64,000 bases of DNA from positions 1 through 64,000 of the forward strand of contig DAMCZI010000018.1 in the NCBI GenBank assembly GCA_032095175.1. Reading direction: 5' to 3'. Below the pieces are notes generated by a model. It ran no database searches. It saw only the letters and a list, made by a program, of their open reading frames with translations, and was not told the DNA's origin. Both the position numbers and the translations under genes were made by a program. This document shows, piece after piece, positions 31,303 through 39,858 of this stretch. The DNA is from DAMCZI01 sp032095175. GTDB lineage: Bacteria > Bacillota > Clostridia > Clostridiales > Caloramatoraceae. Every line of letters begins with the position of its first letter. Position 1 is the stretch's first letter.

Positions 31303-32655
31303 TTAATCTTCTTTAAGGCGCGGCAAAATTGTAAGCAGCATTGTTACATAGCAAGCTGTTCCGCCTATAAAGTTAGAAATTGGTTCAGCTAAAAATACAC
31401 CTCTGTGACCTAGGTTGAACATTTTAGGCAATATTATTGTAAGAGGAACTACAATAATTATTTTACGCAGCAGTGAAAAAAATATCGCTTGCTTAGATTT
31501 TCCGAGGGCAACATATACAGCTTGACCTGCAATCTGCAAAGACATCATAAAGAAACCGAAAAAATATATATTTACCGCAGGAATACCCTTTTGAATTAAT
31601 TCAGGATCACTTCTAAATATTTTTATGAAAAATTCAGGGAAAGCTCTTAAAACAACCCATATTATAGATGTGTAGATTATACAAACTATAGATATAAATT
31701 TAATTCCATTCTTAACTCGTCCATATTTTTTTGCACCGTAATTAAAACCTAAAACTGGTTGGCAACCATTAGTAAGTCCCCCTACAGGCATCATAACAAT
31801 CTCACGGATAGAGTTAATAATAGTCATAATACCTATATATAAATCTCCACCATAAATTTTCAAAGTAATGTTGCAAATAATCTGTACGGTACTATTTGTA
31901 AGCGCCATAATAAAACCGGATAATCCAAGAAAAAAGATTCTTTTTAGTATGCTAAGCTTTATTTTAAAGTTTTTAACTTTAAGCTTAAGAATGGCATCTT
32001 TTCCAGTTAAGAATTTCAATACCCAAAATGCTGAAAGAAATTGAGAGATTATAGTGGCTAATGCTGCACCTTTTACACCCATATGAAATAGAAAAATAAA
32101 AATAGGATCCAATATAATATTTGCAATAGCACCTAGAAGAATGGTCATCATACCAATTTTTCCAAAGCCTTGAGAGTTAATAAAACTGTTCATACCGAGA
32201 CTAATCATCACAAATAGGCTTCCGAATAAATAAATCGTAATATAACCATTTGCATATGGAAATGTGGCACTACTAGCTCCAAAAAGAAATAATAATGGCT
32301 TTTTAAACAATAATCCCAATATAGTAAGTAAAACTCCAGATATAATTAAAAGAGCAAAGGAGTTTCCCATTATTTCTTCAGCATCTTCAATATCTCCCTT
32401 GCCTCTTGCAATGGAGCATAATGGAGCACCACCCATTCCAAAAAGATTGGCGAAAGCCATTATTAATGTAATAATAGGTAATGTAATGCCAATTCCAGTA
32501 AGTGGCAAAGACGATTCGTTAGGAATTCTACCAATATACATACGATCTACAATATTATAAAGTATATTAATAAGCTGTGCTAAAGTCATTGGCAAAGCTA
32601 AGTTTAGTATGAGTTTTGGAACACTCCCTTGAGTAAAATCATTCTTTTGTCCCAT
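31303..32655 (-). CDS. MATE-family multidrug/sodium antiporter
   Basis: The 450-residue membrane protein has about 12 hydrophobic segments arranged as two six-helix halves. The first half contains LILNLALPMTLAQLINILYNIVDRMYIGRIP and FGMGGAPLCSIARGKGD. The second contains FILGLSGFIMALTNSTVQII and GLTNGCQPVLGFNYGAKKYGRVKNG, both typical of the NorM/DinF-like group. ATG 32655 is preceded by GGGGGGAC; an upstream in-frame start at 32688 lacks a site. It is a single minus-strand gene. MATE proteins export cationic drugs or metabolites against Na+ or H+. The substrate is unknown. Confidence 0.9.
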   Translation of the reverse strand: MGQKNDFTQGSVPKLILNLALPMTLAQLINILYNIVDRMYIGRIPNESSLPLTGIGITLPIITLIMAFANLFGMGGAPLCSIARGKGDIEDAEEIMGNSFALLIISGVLLTILGLLFKKPLLFLFGASSATFPYANGYITIYLFGSLFVMISLGMNSFINSQGFGKIGMMTILLGAIANIILDPIFIFLFHMGVKGAALATIISQFLSAFWVLKFLTGKDAILKLKVKNFKIKLSILKRIFFLGLSGFIMALTNSTVQIICNITLKIYGGDLYIGIMTIINSIREIVMMPVGGLTNGCQPVLGFNYGAKKYGRVKNGIKFISIVCIIYTSIIWVVLRAFPEFFIKIFRSDPELIQKGIPAVNIYFFGFFMMSLQIAGQAVYVALGKSKQAIFFSLLRKIIIVVPLTIILPKMFNLGHRGVFLAEPISNFIGGTACYVTMLLTILPRLKED

Positions 32656-32841
32656 CAATGTCCCCCCTAGATATGTGATAAATGACATTAAAAATACAAA
32701 TTAATTTATATTTTAGACTTTTTTCTACAGATTTAGTATACACCAATACACTTTGTATCACTAGGGGAAGCATATTTTTAAATCAAGAGGAGTTGTTTTG
32801 GGCAGATTAATTCGTTATGTAATTATGCTTTTGGAGATGTT

Positions 32842-32889
32842 AAAAAAAGCGCTTCCCATGTATTAGAATTTAGATACATGGGGAGCGCT
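32842..32889 (-). terminator. Intrinsic terminator of the PadR-permease prefix operon
   Basis: On the minus strand AGCGCTCCCCATGTAT pairs with ATACATGGGAAGCGCT, followed by TTTTTTT. Confidence 0.85.
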
Positions 32890-32933
32890 ACCGCTATTTC
32901 TTAATTTCCGTGTATGAGTTTATCTATAGTTGC

Positions 32934-33914
32934 CTATTTTGAAGTTCCTTTTATAGCATTATAAACCGATGAAAAGGCACCGAATAGAATCCCGGTGATA
33001 GGGAAGACAATCCAGGAGATATCCCAGCGTCCGAAGAGAAATCCCCATGATAAAAAGATACAAACAGCAATTGGCCATACCACACTAGCTACTACTCCAA
33101 TTACCTTGGCACTTTTCTTCTGTACAGGACTATATTCTTCTGTTTTTATTAATTTCTTATAGGCATCTTCAGTACTTCCAAAGTAGATAAACAAAAAGAC
33201 TGCAACTGCTATGATGAGTAATAAAACACAGACTCCATAGGTTGAACCATTTTGCCCAAATGCTTCACCTATAAAAATACTAATGGGTGAGAGTATGCAG
33301 AGACAAACACCGACAATAATGGCTATCTTGGAATCTAAAGGTAATGAAGCGTGCTTTTCTCGTAAAAGAGATTCGGTCATGGGACTAGTATAAAATGCTC
33401 CGTCATCTATATATTGATATCTTTTCGTTTTGGTTCCTGAATAAATAAATATAGCTACTGCTGGTACTAAAATTACTAGCAGTGAACTGATAGGCAAAAT
33501 GTCCTGTATACTCGTGGAAACTGTTTGGAGAATCAAACGATCCTCAATCAACTGGGAAAGAAAAATCAATGATGCAGCACCTATCACGCATAGCACGACA
33601 CCAGCACCAATCCATGCAGACATTTTCTTTTTTATATAAATGAATTCGTTTGCTTCTTCTAATGTAACTTCAGGGAGATTATTTTGGTTCTTTGGTATAT
33701 CAATTTTCAGTTCATTTAATAATTCGTCAATATTTCCAAACTCAGTAATAACAATGCCTATTGCCTCGTTTTCTGTTTTTCCTTCCGACTTTAATTCGTG
33801 GTATTTTTCTTCCATATCTGATAAGAGATCTTTCTTTAGCTTAAGAATTTCTTCAGTTCTTGGTAATGCCTTAAACATGTTCTCGAGATAATTCCTAATT
33901 GTTTCCATCATCAT
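32934..33914 (-). CDS. Permease prefix domain 1 membrane protein (PadR partner)
   Basis: The 326-residue protein has an N-terminal cytoplasmic helical domain (about residues 1-85: ETIRNYLENMFKALPRTEEILKLKKDLLSDMEEKYHELKSEG, then EAIGIVITEFGNIDELL). Six or so membrane segments follow, beginning WIGAGVVLCVIGAASLIFL. This is the DUF1700-like/permease-prefix arrangement usually encoded with a PadR regulator, which here overlaps its start by about 20 bases. Homologues are thought to act in membrane stress or to accompany ABC permeases. Three ATGs in a row make the exact start uncertain by two residues. Function is not established. Confidence 0.82.
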   Translation of the reverse strand: MMMETIRNYLENMFKALPRTEEILKLKKDLLSDMEEKYHELKSEGKTENEAIGIVITEFGNIDELLNELKIDIPKNQNNLPEVTLEEANEFIYIKKKMSAWIGAGVVLCVIGAASLIFLSQLIEDRLILQTVSTSIQDILPISSLLVILVPAVAIFIYSGTKTKRYQYIDDGAFYTSPMTESLLREKHASLPLDSKIAIIVGVCLCILSPISIFIGEAFGQNGSTYGVCVLLLIIAVAVFLFIYFGSTEDAYKKLIKTEEYSPVQKKSAKVIGVVASVVWPIAVCIFLSWGFLFGRWDISWIVFPITGILFGAFSSVYNAIKGTSK

Positions 33915-34239
33915 TCAACTCCTTGATAAATTTGTTTACAACCTCCTGGGTTACTTTCCACTCCTTGCACTTATCTTTGTAATAGGAGATTCCTGCTTGT
34001 GTAATTCTAAAATAGGTACGTTGTTTTCCAAAGCTTTCTTCTCCAGAGTATGATTGAATATATCCGTTTTTTTCTAGTCTGCTAAAGGCAGAGTAAAGGG
34101 TTGTTTCTTTTATGATATATTGTTCATTTGTAATAGAGCGTATGTTCTTTGATATCTCATAGCCATAGGAGTCACCCTCCAAAAGGAGGCCTAGTATGAT
34201 AGTGTCATTGTAACCCCTGATAACATCACTGCTTATCAT
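33895..34239 (-). CDS. PadR-family transcriptional repressor
   Basis: The 114-residue winged-helix regulator reads IILGLLLEGDSYGYEISKNI, EQYIIKETTLYSAFSRLEKNGYIQSYSGEE and GKQRTYFRITQAGISYYKDK, the complete PadR fold with a short C-terminal helix. It is first gene of a two-gene operon with the permease-prefix protein. Two tandem dyads overlap its promoter (34261-34300), so autorepression is likely. Members of this group respond to membrane-active compounds. The binding site CAAGGAGG lies 8 bases before ATG. Confidence 0.92.
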   Translation of the reverse strand: MISSDVIRGYNDTIILGLLLEGDSYGYEISKNIRSITNEQYIIKETTLYSAFSRLEKNGYIQSYSGEESFGKQRTYFRITQAGISYYKDKCKEWKVTQEVVNKFIKELNDDGNN

Positions 34240-34260
34240 TTATAATCCTCCTTGGAAAAA

Positions 34261-34300
34261 GTACTACGTCTGTCGTACTACATCTATCGTAGTAATTATA
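34261..34300 (-). promoter_or_regulatory. PadR promoter with two overlapping operator dyads
   Basis: On the minus strand the -10 TATAAT (34295-34300) is followed at once by TACTACGATAGATGTAGTA and then by an imperfect copy, GTAGTACGACAGACGTAGTAC. The two share the central TAGTA. This placement suits an autorepressor. Confidence 0.7.
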
Positions 34301-34343
34301 TCATAGCTGCTGATGGAAAACAATAGAAATTATAAATATTATA

Positions 34344-34373
34344 AATTAAAAACCGCAGATATGAGGTCTGCGG
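34344..34373 (-). terminator. Intrinsic terminator of the phytoene-desaturase-like gene
   Basis: Read on the minus strand, ACCGCAGA pairs with TCTGCGGT around CCTCATA, followed by TTTTAATTT. The hairpin and flank (GTAAAAATTCTGACCGCAGA) recur in the hflX leader at 42048-42085. Confidence 0.75.
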
Positions 34374-34460
34374 TCAGAATTTTTACAATTGAAAATACCC
34401 ATTATGGAATTACAGTAACAATAAGGTAAGCTTGCATTTGTGATTAATATAGGTTGTTGG

Positions 34461-35972
34461 CTATTGTTTTGTGGTCTTAAATTCTTTTTTATCTTTTTTA
34501 CACAACAGCTGTGTAATATATCTTCCATGCATTCCTCCGGTTGGAAGACCGCCACCTGGCTGCACCCATTGACCAATCATATAGAAATTATCAAGTCCAG
34601 GTAGAGTCTTTTTAAGATGCTTTCCAAAGGTATCTACTGTTGGTACGAATCCTTCAAAACTTCCCATCCAGTTGTTTGTATATCTTACATAGGTATCAGG
34701 AGTTGCAACATCATAAACGTCAATATTATTTTTGATTTCCCCATATTTTTTATCAAGGGCATTAATAATTTCCCCTGCTATTCTATTCTTCTCCTCAATA
34801 TATTTTTGATGATTTTCCTTGTGAAGGTTAACCCAATATTCGTAGTCTGCACTAAGAATGCATACAAGCGAGGTCTTTCCCTGTGGAGCCGATGTAGAAT
34901 CAAAATTGTATATTTTGCAGTCAAGCATATTTAAAGTGGTTTTAGGGTCAATAAAAATTGGTTTGTCTAAGTAAAAATATGTTGTAATTGTATCGGGTAT
35001 ATTATTGAATTCTCTTGCAACACCCAGTGATACCTGAATGATTGGTGAAAACAGGGGAATGTTTTTGTAGTAACCTTCAATCTCCTCATTAACATACTTG
35101 CCTTCAAGCATGTTGTATATTGTGAAATGTCCATCAGCTGCAGATATAACTATATCTGCATAATATTCCTTTCCACTGTTCAGTCTAATACCCTTTGCTG
35201 TATTATTTTCTACAATAATTTTTTCAACTTTTGAGTTGTAATTTATATTTCCACCAAGACCTAAATATCTTTTTTCTATTGATTTTGCAAAACTCAGTGA
35301 CCCTCCAATAGGATAGCCTGCATCCTTATTGGCAAGAACAGCAAGAGTGTAGAGTAATGCAAAAACAGGCATATCTTTAGGCATTCCAAATAGGTTTACA
35401 AAATTTTTATTTAATAAAGGACTTTTAAATTTTTTTTGAAAATCATTAAGTGATACCCTTTTGTATTTGCTCATAAGCCTTATTAATGGAAGTTCATTAA
35501 AAGCAAACCTTAATCCATCAAATATATTATATAAATCAGGGGATTTTAAAGCAGGCATTTTGGATTTTTTAACAATGTTTATTCCATTAATAAACTCATC
35601 AATTAGCTCCCTATCCTCAGGAGCATGGCTAAGCATTTCTGTTTTTAACTTGTCTACATCAGTATAAGCTGAGAATGTTTTTCCATTTCCTAAATCAGTA
35701 TGAACATATATTTCATGATCTATTATTTTTTTGTTCTGTACAGCCCCGAGTTCTTCCCATATTGTATAAAGCTCATCCTTTGGATCTGTACCGCAGAGCC
35801 AGTGTATGCAGCCATCAAAGGTATAGCCATTCCTTTTCCACCCTGTGCACAGCCCACCAGAAACATTATGAAGTTCAAATATTTCTGTATCGTATCCGTT
35901 CATTTGAAGATAGCAACCTGCTGAAAGCCCAGAAATACCCCCACCAATTATTATTACCCTCTTATTACTCAT
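34461..35972 (-). CDS. Phytoene-desaturase-family FAD-dependent oxidoreductase
   Basis: The 503-residue flavoprotein has the dinucleotide motif RVIIIGGGISGLSAGCYLQMNGYDTEIFE at the N-terminus and GGLCTGWKRNGYTFDGCIHWL next to it. The C-terminal FAD contact is YMIGQWVQPGGGLPTGGMHGR. This CrtI/carotenoid-isomerase-like branch is common in clostridia, where no carotenoid genes are nearby; redox chemistry on a lipid or isoprenoid is likely but unknown. A TetR-type operator lies upstream at 36030 and a TetR gene follows divergently ordered upstream in the same direction. The binding site is GGAGGAATAG. Confidence 0.87.
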   Translation of the reverse strand: MSNKRVIIIGGGISGLSAGCYLQMNGYDTEIFELHNVSGGLCTGWKRNGYTFDGCIHWLCGTDPKDELYTIWEELGAVQNKKIIDHEIYVHTDLGNGKTFSAYTDVDKLKTEMLSHAPEDRELIDEFINGINIVKKSKMPALKSPDLYNIFDGLRFAFNELPLIRLMSKYKRVSLNDFQKKFKSPLLNKNFVNLFGMPKDMPVFALLYTLAVLANKDAGYPIGGSLSFAKSIEKRYLGLGGNINYNSKVEKIIVENNTAKGIRLNSGKEYYADIVISAADGHFTIYNMLEGKYVNEEIEGYYKNIPLFSPIIQVSLGVAREFNNIPDTITTYFYLDKPIFIDPKTTLNMLDCKIYNFDSTSAPQGKTSLVCILSADYEYWVNLHKENHQKYIEEKNRIAGEIINALDKKYGEIKNNIDVYDVATPDTYVRYTNNWMGSFEGFVPTVDTFGKHLKKTLPGLDNFYMIGQWVQPGGGLPTGGMHGRYITQLLCKKDKKEFKTTKQ

Positions 35973-36029
35973 TTCTATTCCTCCAATATAATAATTATAA
36001 TTATTTAAAGTTACACATTGCTTGTTTTA

Positions 36030-36050
36030 ATTGATTGATTAGTCAGTCAC
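36030..36050. promoter_or_regulatory. TetR-type operator upstream of the oxidoreductase
   Basis: On the minus strand TGACTGACTAATCAATCAAT matches the box at 36721 (TGACTGACTTGTTTGTCAAT). It lies about 60 bases upstream of the oxidoreductase start. Confidence 0.6.
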
Positions 36051-36085
36051 AAATTATTTTTATAAAAGCAAGCTTTAAGCTCGCA

Positions 36086-36697
36086 CTATGGTTTTAGCAT
36101 CTTTAGTATAATTTCAGTATTTGGCATAGGCATTGAAGCATTTTTAGGATTAGCGCTCAGGGCGATGCCTAAGGATAACTGTAGAAGAGTTGATGTCAGC
36201 ATCATTGGATCACCCTGCGTAATCTCTCCTAACTTTTGTCCTTCAACAATTGTGTTATAAAAGAATATACCTAGAGGAAAAGGCTCACTGTATAATATTT
36301 CATTAATCCTTTCTGATATGCTTTCAAAGCTTGTTGCTTGTATCATTATCAAAAAGTAATACGGGTATTCTCCACCCTGTATTTGTCTTTCAAGATCTTG
36401 AATAAAGCCTTCAAAGAAAGCTTCTATTTTATTAATAGGCGACAAAGGAGTCTTTGATATCATCTCTGTTGCATGTCCAGTTAGTTCTATAGCATTTTTA
36501 ACAAGGGTTTCGAATATTTCTTCCTTGGAAACAAAGTATTGATATACAAGTCCATGGCTTATATCTGCTGCTGAGGCTATATCACTTACCTTTGTTGAGC
36601 CAACACCTTTTCTTGCAAAAAGTCTTAACGCAGCATTTAATATTTGTTCTTTTCTTTCATCTCTTATTTTTTTATTTAAATCTTCATTTCTTCCCAT
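36086..36697 (-). CDS. TetR/AcrR-family transcriptional repressor
   Basis: The 203-residue regulator has the N-terminal helix-turn-helix KEQILNAALRLFARKGVGSTKVSDIASAADISHGLVYQYFVSKEEIF and a variable ligand-binding domain. The adjacent TGACTGACT-type boxes at 36030, 36721 and 37951 lie before the oxidoreductase, itself and the esterase. It probably represses all three. The DNA-recognition helix (SHGLVYQYF) is of the common type that binds TGACTGACT half-sites. The binding site AAAGGAG lies 8 bases before ATG. Confidence 0.92.
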   Translation of the reverse strand: MGRNEDLNKKIRDERKEQILNAALRLFARKGVGSTKVSDIASAADISHGLVYQYFVSKEEIFETLVKNAIELTGHATEMISKTPLSPINKIEAFFEGFIQDLERQIQGGEYPYYFLIMIQATSFESISERINEILYSEPFPLGIFFYNTIVEGQKLGEITQGDPMMLTSTLLQLSLGIALSANPKNASMPMPNTEIILKMLKP

Positions 36698-36720
36698 ATG
36701 TATCTCCTTTAAATCATTAG

Positions 36721-36742
36721 ATTGACAAACAAGTCAGTCAAT
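36721..36742. promoter_or_regulatory. TetR autoregulatory operator
   Basis: Minus strand: ATTGACTGACTTGTTTGTCAAT, an imperfect palindrome with half-sites TTGACTGA and GTCAA. It lies about 24 bases upstream of the tetR start codon. Confidence 0.7.
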
Positions 36743-36849
36743 CTAATGTTAGAATAAACCTTATTTGGGTAGATGTCAATAACAATTATGGAGTAATTTG
36801 GTGTTTTTGATTTAAAAATCCTGTGTTATTTATTAAATGATAATATAAA

Positions 36850-36905
36850 AAAGTCTACGTTATACCTATTACGTTAAACGTGCCATAGGTAGCGTAAACT
36901 TCTAC
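36850..36905. repeat. Dispersed palindromic repeat, family R, copy 6
   Basis: AAGTCTACGTTATACCTAT and ATAGGTAGCGTAAACTT form nested inverted arms around TTACGTTAAACGTGCC. The stem sequence differs from copies 1 and 4 but is again largely self-complementary. Confidence 0.65.
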
Positions 36906-36931
36906 ATTTATACTAGTGATAAATAAAAGAC

Positions 36932-37894
36932 TTAATCCTCAATAATAAAATCAACAGCTTTACTTACTATTTGGCTTAGATCATTAGGATACCAATGACC
37001 AATTCCTTTGTTAATATGGTATTCAAAAGGTAAACCAGCCTTTTCAAAGACTTTTAGCATATCCTGAACAGGAGGTTCAAGTTCATATTCACCTTCAAAA
37101 ATGACACCTTTTACTCCTCGCTCAGCTGCTTTTTGTGCCGTAGCTAAATCAAAAGTCATTGCTCTTTTATCTGGGCATAGGGCAACAAACCCCTTTGCAG
37201 GTATAGAATTTGAAATTGCTATATCAACAGAGGCATCTGAACCACCTGAAAAACCGCCGATAATTACATGGCTTTCATCAATGGAGTAATCTAGTAATAA
37301 TTGTTCATAGCAATCTTTTATTTCCTGCCTTGATATATCTTGATTAATAAGCCACCCAAAACCATTGTGACAATAAGCTTGTGAGGATTGTGGATAAACA
37401 AATATGAATCCCTTACTAAGAAGAAGGTCAGGTTTCCAATACCAGCTGTGATTTGGAATATTACCATCGGAACCATCCCCATGAAGGCTAAAGAATAGGG
37501 GATATTTTTTATTTGGATTATAATTTTCTGGTAGATGAACTTCACATTTAAAGCATGATTTTTCTCTAGCATCATTAAGAAGTTTTTCATTTAATTCTTT
37601 AATAGAAGAATAGGTCCTATCATCCCTTAGAAAATCAAATCTTGTCCAATTTAGAGGAAAGGGATACCCCATATCCAGCGCTTCTTTTATAGTATTGAGG
37701 CAAGCTTCTTTATTATGTAATTCAGTATATATTCTAGCCTTATCAAGTAAGATGTTGAATAAATGTTCTTCATAATCTTTCTTTGATAAAAATCTTGCTG
37801 AATCATTAAGTATTTTTAATGTTTCATCATAATTTTTTTCAGCATAAGACACAGAATAGAATGTTTCAAATTCCCAGAAAGTTTTATACTGCAT
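36932..37894 (-). CDS. Alpha/beta-hydrolase esterase with N-terminal helical repeat domain
   Basis: The 320-residue protein starts with a TPR-like helical region (residues 1-105, NYDETLKILNDSARFLSKKDYEEH...EACLNTIKEALDMGY). An alpha/beta-hydrolase domain follows: PLFFSLHGDGSDG (oxyanion region), GGFSGGSDAS (nucleophile elbow) and KGIGHWYPND (catalytic histidine). It is probably a cytoplasmic serine esterase; the substrate is unknown. ATG 37894 is preceded by AGGAGGGG; an earlier in-frame ATG at 37948 lacks a site. A TetR-type box at 37951 suggests control by the TetR protein at 36086. Confidence 0.8.
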   Translation of the reverse strand: MQYKTFWEFETFYSVSYAEKNYDETLKILNDSARFLSKKDYEEHLFNILLDKARIYTELHNKEACLNTIKEALDMGYPFPLNWTRFDFLRDDRTYSSIKELNEKLLNDAREKSCFKCEVHLPENYNPNKKYPLFFSLHGDGSDGNIPNHSWYWKPDLLLSKGFIFVYPQSSQAYCHNGFGWLINQDISRQEIKDCYEQLLLDYSIDESHVIIGGFSGGSDASVDIAISNSIPAKGFVALCPDKRAMTFDLATAQKAAERGVKGVIFEGEYELEPPVQDMLKVFEKAGLPFEYHINKGIGHWYPNDLSQIVSKAVDFIIED

Positions 37895-37950
37895 TTTACC
37901 CCTCCTATATTTTAAATATGTTTTTAATAATATAATGATAGCATTCATTC

Positions 37951-37974
37951 GATGACAACTGTATGTCAGTCAGT
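37951..37974. promoter_or_regulatory. Third TetR-type box, upstream of the esterase
   Basis: Minus strand: ACTGACTGACATACAGTTGTCATC shares TGACTGAC and GTCAT with the boxes at 36030 and 36721. It lies about 60 bases upstream of the esterase start. Confidence 0.5.
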
Positions 37975-38171
37975 TTTATAAATATAAATTTTATACTATT
38001 CATCAAAATTGTATAATGAAGGCATATTGACTATATTTTATAATTTCAGAAGAATATGGTAGTATTATAATATAACCTAGCTTGCTCTTATATTGAAACT
38101 TCATAGTACATAATTACAAAATCATATAAAGCAAAAAAACTAGATATAAAGTAATGATAGGAAGGATTACT

Positions 38172-38222
38172 ATGAATTTGAGAGTAAGAGAAGCAGTTAT
38201 TGATAATCATAGCGATGTTTGA
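38172..38222 (+). pseudogene. N-terminal stub of an acetyltransferase gene
   Basis: ATG after GGAAGG reads MNLRVREAVIDNHSDV and then TGA. This is the standard opening of a GNAT protein, cut off after 16 residues. A complete GNAT gene begins 25 bases later from its own site. Confidence 0.45.
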
Positions 38223-38246
38223 TGTAAAAGGGGGGGGACGATAAGT

Positions 38247-38738
38247 TTGGTTTCGATTAAAAAAGTTAAAATAGAAAATGTAAGTAGACAGTTAATAGAA
38301 CAATTATCGCAGGTATTAACATATTCAGAACCTGAAAACTTTGAAGATTGTGTACAATGGTGGGAGAAATGGTTTTCTGATGAAATTCCAGGAGAAAAGC
38401 TTACAATCATTGCTGAAGAGCAGAATAATGTTATTGGGGTTGTAAGGTTTTGGAAGAGTCCTTTTTGCGATAATAAATGGTTAATAGAAGGGCTGGAAGT
38501 CATTCCGCCTAAAAGAAAAAATGGCATAGGAAAGTCTATTGTCTTGGAAGGAATACGTATATTACAGAATGCAAATATTGATAAAATATTTGTGCATATT
38601 GCCAATGATAACACAGCATCTATAAAGCTTCATGAAGGAATAGGTTTTAAAAAGATTAGTAGTGGTTCGGTTAATAGTTATGGAGATTTTAGAAGACATG
38701 TAGATGAATATGTAATTGAGAACACAATGATGGATTAA
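38247..38738 (+). CDS. GNAT-family N-acetyltransferase
   Basis: The 163-residue protein starts with TTG 9 bases after GGGGGGGA. The acetyl-CoA-binding motif is GLEVIPPKRKNGIGKSIVLEGIRIL and the C-terminal motif is ANDNTASIKLHEGIGFKKI. It is followed 46 bases later by a kinase of the aminoglycoside phosphotransferase type; the two may form a small operon. The substrate is unknown, and an antibiotic or small amine is possible. Confidence 0.87.
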   Translation: MVSIKKVKIENVSRQLIEQLSQVLTYSEPENFEDCVQWWEKWFSDEIPGEKLTIIAEEQNNVIGVVRFWKSPFCDNKWLIEGLEVIPPKRKNGIGKSIVLEGIRILQNANIDKIFVHIANDNTASIKLHEGIGFKKISSGSVNSYGDFRRHVDEYVIENTMMD

Positions 38739-38784
38739 CATATGTAAAATAATTAAAATATCCGAATGTTGAGGGGGGATTTTT

Positions 38785-39765
38785 ATGCTGAACAACGAGC
38801 TAGAAACAAAAATGGATGGAAGAGAAACGATTGGAAAGGTATTAGCATTATGGGGATTTAGAGATGATGTGAAGGTAAAAGAAGAAGATGAAAGTTGCGA
38901 AATAGAACGAGAAAAACATATTTGGACAGTAAATAATGATTACATATTAAAGATGACAAGCTGTGAGAAGGAAATGAAGAATAATATATATACTGCAAAA
39001 CTGCTTTTAAGAGAAGGTATTCTAGCACAAAGGGTAGTAAGCAAGCTAAATGGAGAAGATTATGCCGTTGTGGGAAATAGATATTATGGTTTATTTACTA
39101 AGCTTAAAGGAGAAGTAATTAAGGATTATTTTCAAGGAGATTATTTAAAAAGAGGATACTATTTAGGGCAATGTGTTGCTGAGCTTCATAAAGGTTTAAA
39201 GAATATTACCAATGAATTGAAGGAAAATAACAAGCTATGGGATAATAATATGGTTGATGAACTCTCAGGATGGATAAGTGAAGAAATTGATAAGTATATC
39301 CCTATATGTAAGCTGCCCCAAAAAGATATTGAAGTATTTAATAAAGTTTATCGAGATATGAATAAGAATTTTGCGGAGTTATACCTCAAGCTTCCAAGGC
39401 AAGTAATTCACAGAGATATGCATGGTGAAAACCTGATTTTCGAAGGAGATAAGCTGTCAGGATATATAGACTTTGATTTGAACCAAATAAATGCAAGAAT
39501 ATTTGATGTTTGTTATTTGTGTACTGGAGCATTAGTAGGTGTTTTTGATGATATTGATAAAAGAGAGAAATGGATAGATTTTGCAGGGGAAGTTATTAAT
39601 GGTTATAAAAATAAAATCAATATTACTAATGAAGAAGAAAAAGCTGTAGAATATATGTTTTATATAATAGAACTTATTATGGTCGCATATTTTTCTAAAG
39701 GCGGTTATACAGATATAGCTGACAAAAATATAAAAATGATTAATTGGATAAACTCCAATTGGTAG
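38785..39765 (+). CDS. Aminoglycoside phosphotransferase-family kinase
   Basis: The 326-residue kinase-like protein has the catalytic loop QVIHRDMHGENLIFEG (HxDxxxxN) near residues 208-223 and the metal-binding GYIDFDLNQIN. The N-terminal lobe has an ATP-binding lysine region (NDYILKM). The family phosphorylates aminoglycosides, macrolides, choline or homoserine-like alcohols. Nothing here settles the substrate. The binding site GAGGGGGG lies 6 bases before ATG. It ends at a bidirectional terminator shared with hflX. Confidence 0.88.
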   Translation: MLNNELETKMDGRETIGKVLALWGFRDDVKVKEEDESCEIEREKHIWTVNNDYILKMTSCEKEMKNNIYTAKLLLREGILAQRVVSKLNGEDYAVVGNRYYGLFTKLKGEVIKDYFQGDYLKRGYYLGQCVAELHKGLKNITNELKENNKLWDNNMVDELSGWISEEIDKYIPICKLPQKDIEVFNKVYRDMNKNFAELYLKLPRQVIHRDMHGENLIFEGDKLSGYIDFDLNQINARIFDVCYLCTGALVGVFDDIDKREKWIDFAGEVINGYKNKINITNEEEKAVEYMFYIIELIMVAYFSKGGYTDIADKNIKMINWINSNW

Positions 39766-39820
39766 AGCTAGTACTAATCTTGTGAAAAATGTTGAAAATA
39801 AAGGCATAAAATTTAGTTAG

Positions 39821-39857
39821 AAATGGACCCCTTATTTTTAAGGAGTCCATTTCTTAT
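39821..39857. terminator. Bidirectional terminator between the kinase gene and hflX
   Basis: AAATGGACCCCTTA pairs with TAAGGAGTCCATTT, giving T runs on both strands (ATTTCTTAT on plus, ATTTCTAAC on minus). Confidence 0.75.
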
Positions 39858-39858
39858 A

